A stretch of DNA of 64,000 nt from Pseudomaricurvus alkylphenolicus (GTDB lineage Bacteria > Pseudomonadota > Gammaproteobacteria > Pseudomonadales > Cellvibrionaceae). The stretch lies in NCBI RefSeq assembly GCF_011683955.1, contig NZ_JAAQPI010000007.1, forward strand, positions 328,483 through 392,482, given 5' to 3'. Shown in pieces: positions 62,128 to 64,000 of this stretch (positions are counted from its first letter, which is position 1; each line of letters begins with the position of its first letter). The translations under genes and the position numbers were made by a program. The notes below the pieces were generated by a model. It was given only the letters and a program-made list of their open reading frames with translations, did not search any database and was not told the origin of the DNA.

Positions 62128-62769
62128 ATGAATAGAGTTATTTTTGCCGTATTCTCGGCAATGCTACTTGGCGGATGTGCAGCAGCTACCGGTGTGAGCA
62201 AAACGGTACCCGAGTCGGCCCACTTAGTGGGTAGCGCAGACTTAACCGCAGAACAAATTCAAGTTTTTCATCAGTCGAGCCCACCAAACAAGCCCTATAT
62301 CCCTGTTGCCAATGTCGCAGCGCATGGTAACGGATACGCAACCGAAGAAGTATTAGTCGGAACACTCAAAAAAGAGGCCGCTAAGGTAGGGGCTGAGCTA
62401 GTTATTTTAACTGGTAGTGAAATCACTAAAGACGAAACCGTGGGTTCATACGGTGGTGGAATGTACGTCGCCAGCCAGATTAGACGCCCACACCTTTATG
62501 GCGTGGCTGCTGTTTACTCGAAGGTAAGTATAGGGCTGCGTACAGAAAACACTGGAAAGATAAGATACGTTGCTTCCGGTTCAGCGGCAGAAAAAGCCGG
62601 TTTGAAGGAAGGAATGACCATTGTTGCAATCAATGGAATTTTCTATCGCGGAAGTGTTGTAATGGGAACAGAGGTTTCGATGAAAGATCCTGGTGAAACG
62701 GTCGAAATCGAAGTTCTAACCCACGAAAATACGAAAAAGAAATTCTTCGTTACACTGGAATCAAGTTAA
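62128..62769 (+). CDS. Lipoprotein with a C-terminal PDZ-like domain
   Basis: Encodes 213 aa. Lipobox LLGGC at residues 14-18. The C-terminal part (about 128-213) is PDZ-like: IRYVASGSAAEKAGLKEGMTIVAINGIFYRG (parts: SAAEKAGLKEG), usual for peptide binding in periplasmic quality control, but no protease domain is present. The middle has a helix-beta domain with VGTLKKEAAKVGAELVILTG. Function unknown. Followed by a terminator at 62793. Confidence 0.8.
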   Translation: MNRVIFAVFSAMLLGGCAAATGVSKTVPESAHLVGSADLTAEQIQVFHQSSPPNKPYIPVANVAAHGNGYATEEVLVGTLKKEAAKVGAELVILTGSEITKDETVGSYGGGMYVASQIRRPHLYGVAAVYSKVSIGLRTENTGKIRYVASGSAAEKAGLKEGMTIVAINGIFYRGSVVMGTEVSMKDPGETVEIEVLTHENTKKKFFVTLESS

Positions 62770-62792
62770 CGACATCAAGTTCTAATACCTAG

Positions 62793-62820
62793 TTGGCAGT
62801 TTGATGCTGCCAATCTTTTC
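62793..62820 (+). terminator. Terminator after the PDZ lipoprotein
   Basis: Stem TTGGCAG (62793-62799) ... CTGCCAA (62807-62813), followed by TCTTTTC. Seven base pairs, U-rich tail. Lies 24 bases after the stop. Confidence 0.7.
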
Positions 62821-62950
62821 GTGCTTTAGGCGTCTTCTATTCACTTGATCCAAGTAAATACACCGTATGGTTGACATTAATCAGTCCGTTCATGGCACTA
62901 AAGCGAAGTTAAATTTTGTATTGCTTTCTTCTGAGAAATGAGGTCTATAC

Positions 62951-63460
62951 ATGAAGTATGCGATAATGTCGATCCTGACTGTCTTGCTTCAGCTGTTTAC
63001 TTCTTCGGCTACTGCTCAGCTGAAAATACATAGTGACGTTATAGAAGTGGGTGATTACATATTCGTATTGGCAGGGATTATTGGCTGCGGCAATAAGAGA
63101 TATGTAGTTGAATACGTCAAAGCAGAAAGCGAAGTAACTGCAAATTTCCTGGATAGATATGACCTTCAGGTTGTCGGAACGACAGCGAGCAGAATCCAAG
63201 AGGTGATTACAAAAAGAATATTTGAGGATACTGGACGCGAACCCAAAACAATCACGATTGTTGCAGTTCCGGCCTCAAATGAGAATGATATCTTTCGGTT
63301 TTTACAGGCCGTCGTAGAATTCAGGAATACTGATCTAAATTGTAAGGACAGAAAAAACGAGGCTCCAATCAAGCCATACATAGACTGGCCAACATGGGAT
63401 GATTACGCTAGTCGAGTTCTTCCAAACGAGAAATACTTCAAGCTTTTATTTTATGCCTGA
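62951..63460 (+). CDS. Small secreted protein of unknown function
   Basis: Encodes 169 aa. Signal peptide (about 1-22, ending SSATAQ) then a mixed domain with two Cys (IIGCGN and LNCKD). No family recognised. Upstream ATGAGG gives a weak binding site. Part of the same-strand small-gene tract. Confidence 0.55.
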   Translation: MKYAIMSILTVLLQLFTSSATAQLKIHSDVIEVGDYIFVLAGIIGCGNKRYVVEYVKAESEVTANFLDRYDLQVVGTTASRIQEVITKRIFEDTGREPKTITIVAVPASNENDIFRFLQAVVEFRNTDLNCKDRKNEAPIKPYIDWPTWDDYASRVLPNEKYFKLLFYA

Positions 63461-63475
63461 ATCAGAGCATCTCAA

Positions 63476-63694
63476 GTGTCCGCTCCTGGCACGCCATGGT
63501 CCCCGAAAGTATGGAGATACATCGTATTTGGCTGGCAAGCTCTTTACCTCTGGGTCGTCAAAGAAAATCTCAGGGCCAGAAAATTATACGAAAAACTGGG
63601 CTTCGTAGCAGATGGCAATGAAAAGACCGAAGTCCTTATTCCAGAATATGATCTGCATGAGTTGAGGTATGTCCGCTCGCTAAGTCCGAGTTAA
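63476..63694 (+). pseudogene. C-terminal remnant of a GNAT acetyltransferase
   Basis: A 72-codon frame whose later part, ALYLWVVKENLRARKLYEKLGF, is motif B of GNAT N-acetyltransferases, but the acetyl-CoA loop (RxxGxG/A) and the N-terminal half are missing. The first 15 or so residues do not look GNAT-like. It is therefore a truncated gene, not a working enzyme. Confidence 0.7.
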
Positions 63695-63768
63695 TCTTAG
63701 CAGGTACGGTTTGTGCACGTCATAGCACCTTTCGCAATGCGCAAGGTGTACGCTTCTGGTAAGCAGCT

Positions 63769-63873
63769 TTAAACCGGCCGTCTGAAACCCTTTCGCTTAC
63801 GCTCCACATCCTTACGAATCGCGCAGCCCTCTGCGTGGTCGTTAAACAAACCCATCGCCTGCATAAAGGCGTA
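63769..63873 (-). pseudogene. tag: 3' end of tag (3-methyladenine DNA glycosylase I), disrupted by an IS
   Basis: On the minus strand the last 34 codons read YAFMQAMGLFNDHAEGC... and end FRRPV, matching the C-terminus of Tag (ICYSFMQACGLVNDH in E. coli). Upstream of Tyr, the expected ICY-type sequence is replaced by insertion-element end sequence (TGGCCCCC...). The 5' part of tag should lie beyond the window end. Confidence 0.8.
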
Positions 63874-64000
63874 AGAGCTGGCCCCCTTCCTTTGAACAGC
63901 TCATCCCCATTCTATAAGTGGATCCACGCCAAGGTTTAAGCCACCAGGGAAAGCGGCGTTGTATTGAAGTAAACCTCATCCGGTGTTTTCCGGTCAAGGC
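63874..64000 (-). mobile_element. IS3-family insertion element, partial, inserted into tag
   Basis: The minus-strand frame 63936-64000 ends in LDRKTPDEVYFNTTPLSLVA and a stop at 63936-63938, the C-terminus of an IS3-type transposase (DDE, KTPxEVY). The outer end reads AGAGCTGGCCCCCTT on the plus strand and is the likely terminal inverted repeat. The rest of the element is outside the window. Confidence 0.8.

Overview
The window looks like chromosome of a marine-type heterotrophic gammaproteobacterium, probably in or near the Cellvibrionales/Spongiibacteraceae. This is inferred from gene content only: four TonB-dependent receptors, many AraC/LysR/MerR/TetR regulators, a P450, a Baeyer-Villiger monooxygenase, the long form of SAICAR synthase, and lipid A chemistry. 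No rRNA or tRNA gene was seen.

Layout. 1-2.5 kb: small secreted or membrane proteins, then a promoter plus class I c-di-GMP riboswitch in front of a CheY-like receiver. 2.5-6.7 kb: a MerR pair, lpxL, two small genes and an AraC regulator. 6.7-13 kb: a cluster of Baeyer-Villiger monooxygenase, AraC, TonB receptor and short-chain dehydrogenase. 13-17.2 kb: housekeeping purC and valS, divergent. 17.2-21.5 kb: a GAF-GAF-PAS-PAS-GGDEF-EAL protein divergent from a receiver-like protein that lacks its phospho-acceptor Asp. 21.5-28.3 kb: LysR/LysE, then a Fur-box-associated siderophore receptor/PepSY iron cluster. 28.5-38.8 kb: mixed small operons (dienelactone hydrolase, yceH, ECF42-type sigma factor with its DGPF partner, MoaD/BNR pair, GlxA/DJ-1 pair). 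39-44.8 kb: a ThDP enzyme and a five-gene TetR / enoyl-CoA hydratase / acyl-CoA ligase / MaoC / MaoC operon. 44.8-50.4 kb: a porin, small enzymes, and a TonB receptor under a strong promoter with a palindromic operator. 50.4-51.7 kb: arsR-arsH without an efflux pump.

51.7-58 kb is the most interesting block. An AraC regulator is divergent from a run of cytochrome P450, [2Fe-2S] ferredoxin, a fusion of an SRPBCC domain with a full-length glutathione-dependent formaldehyde-activating enzyme (Gfa), and a TonB receptor. The arrangement suggests import of a methylated compound, oxidative demethylation by the P450, and capture of the released formaldehyde by the fused Gfa domain.

59.3-64 kb is an accessory tract of small, mostly same-strand genes of unknown function. 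It has one convincing attC-like site, a GNAT remnant, and at the very end the 3' end of a tag gene (3-methyladenine DNA glycosylase I) cut by an IS3-family element that runs off the window. A secreted protein in this tract (61280-61714) is a paralogue, in the same orientation, of the first gene in the window (80-517).
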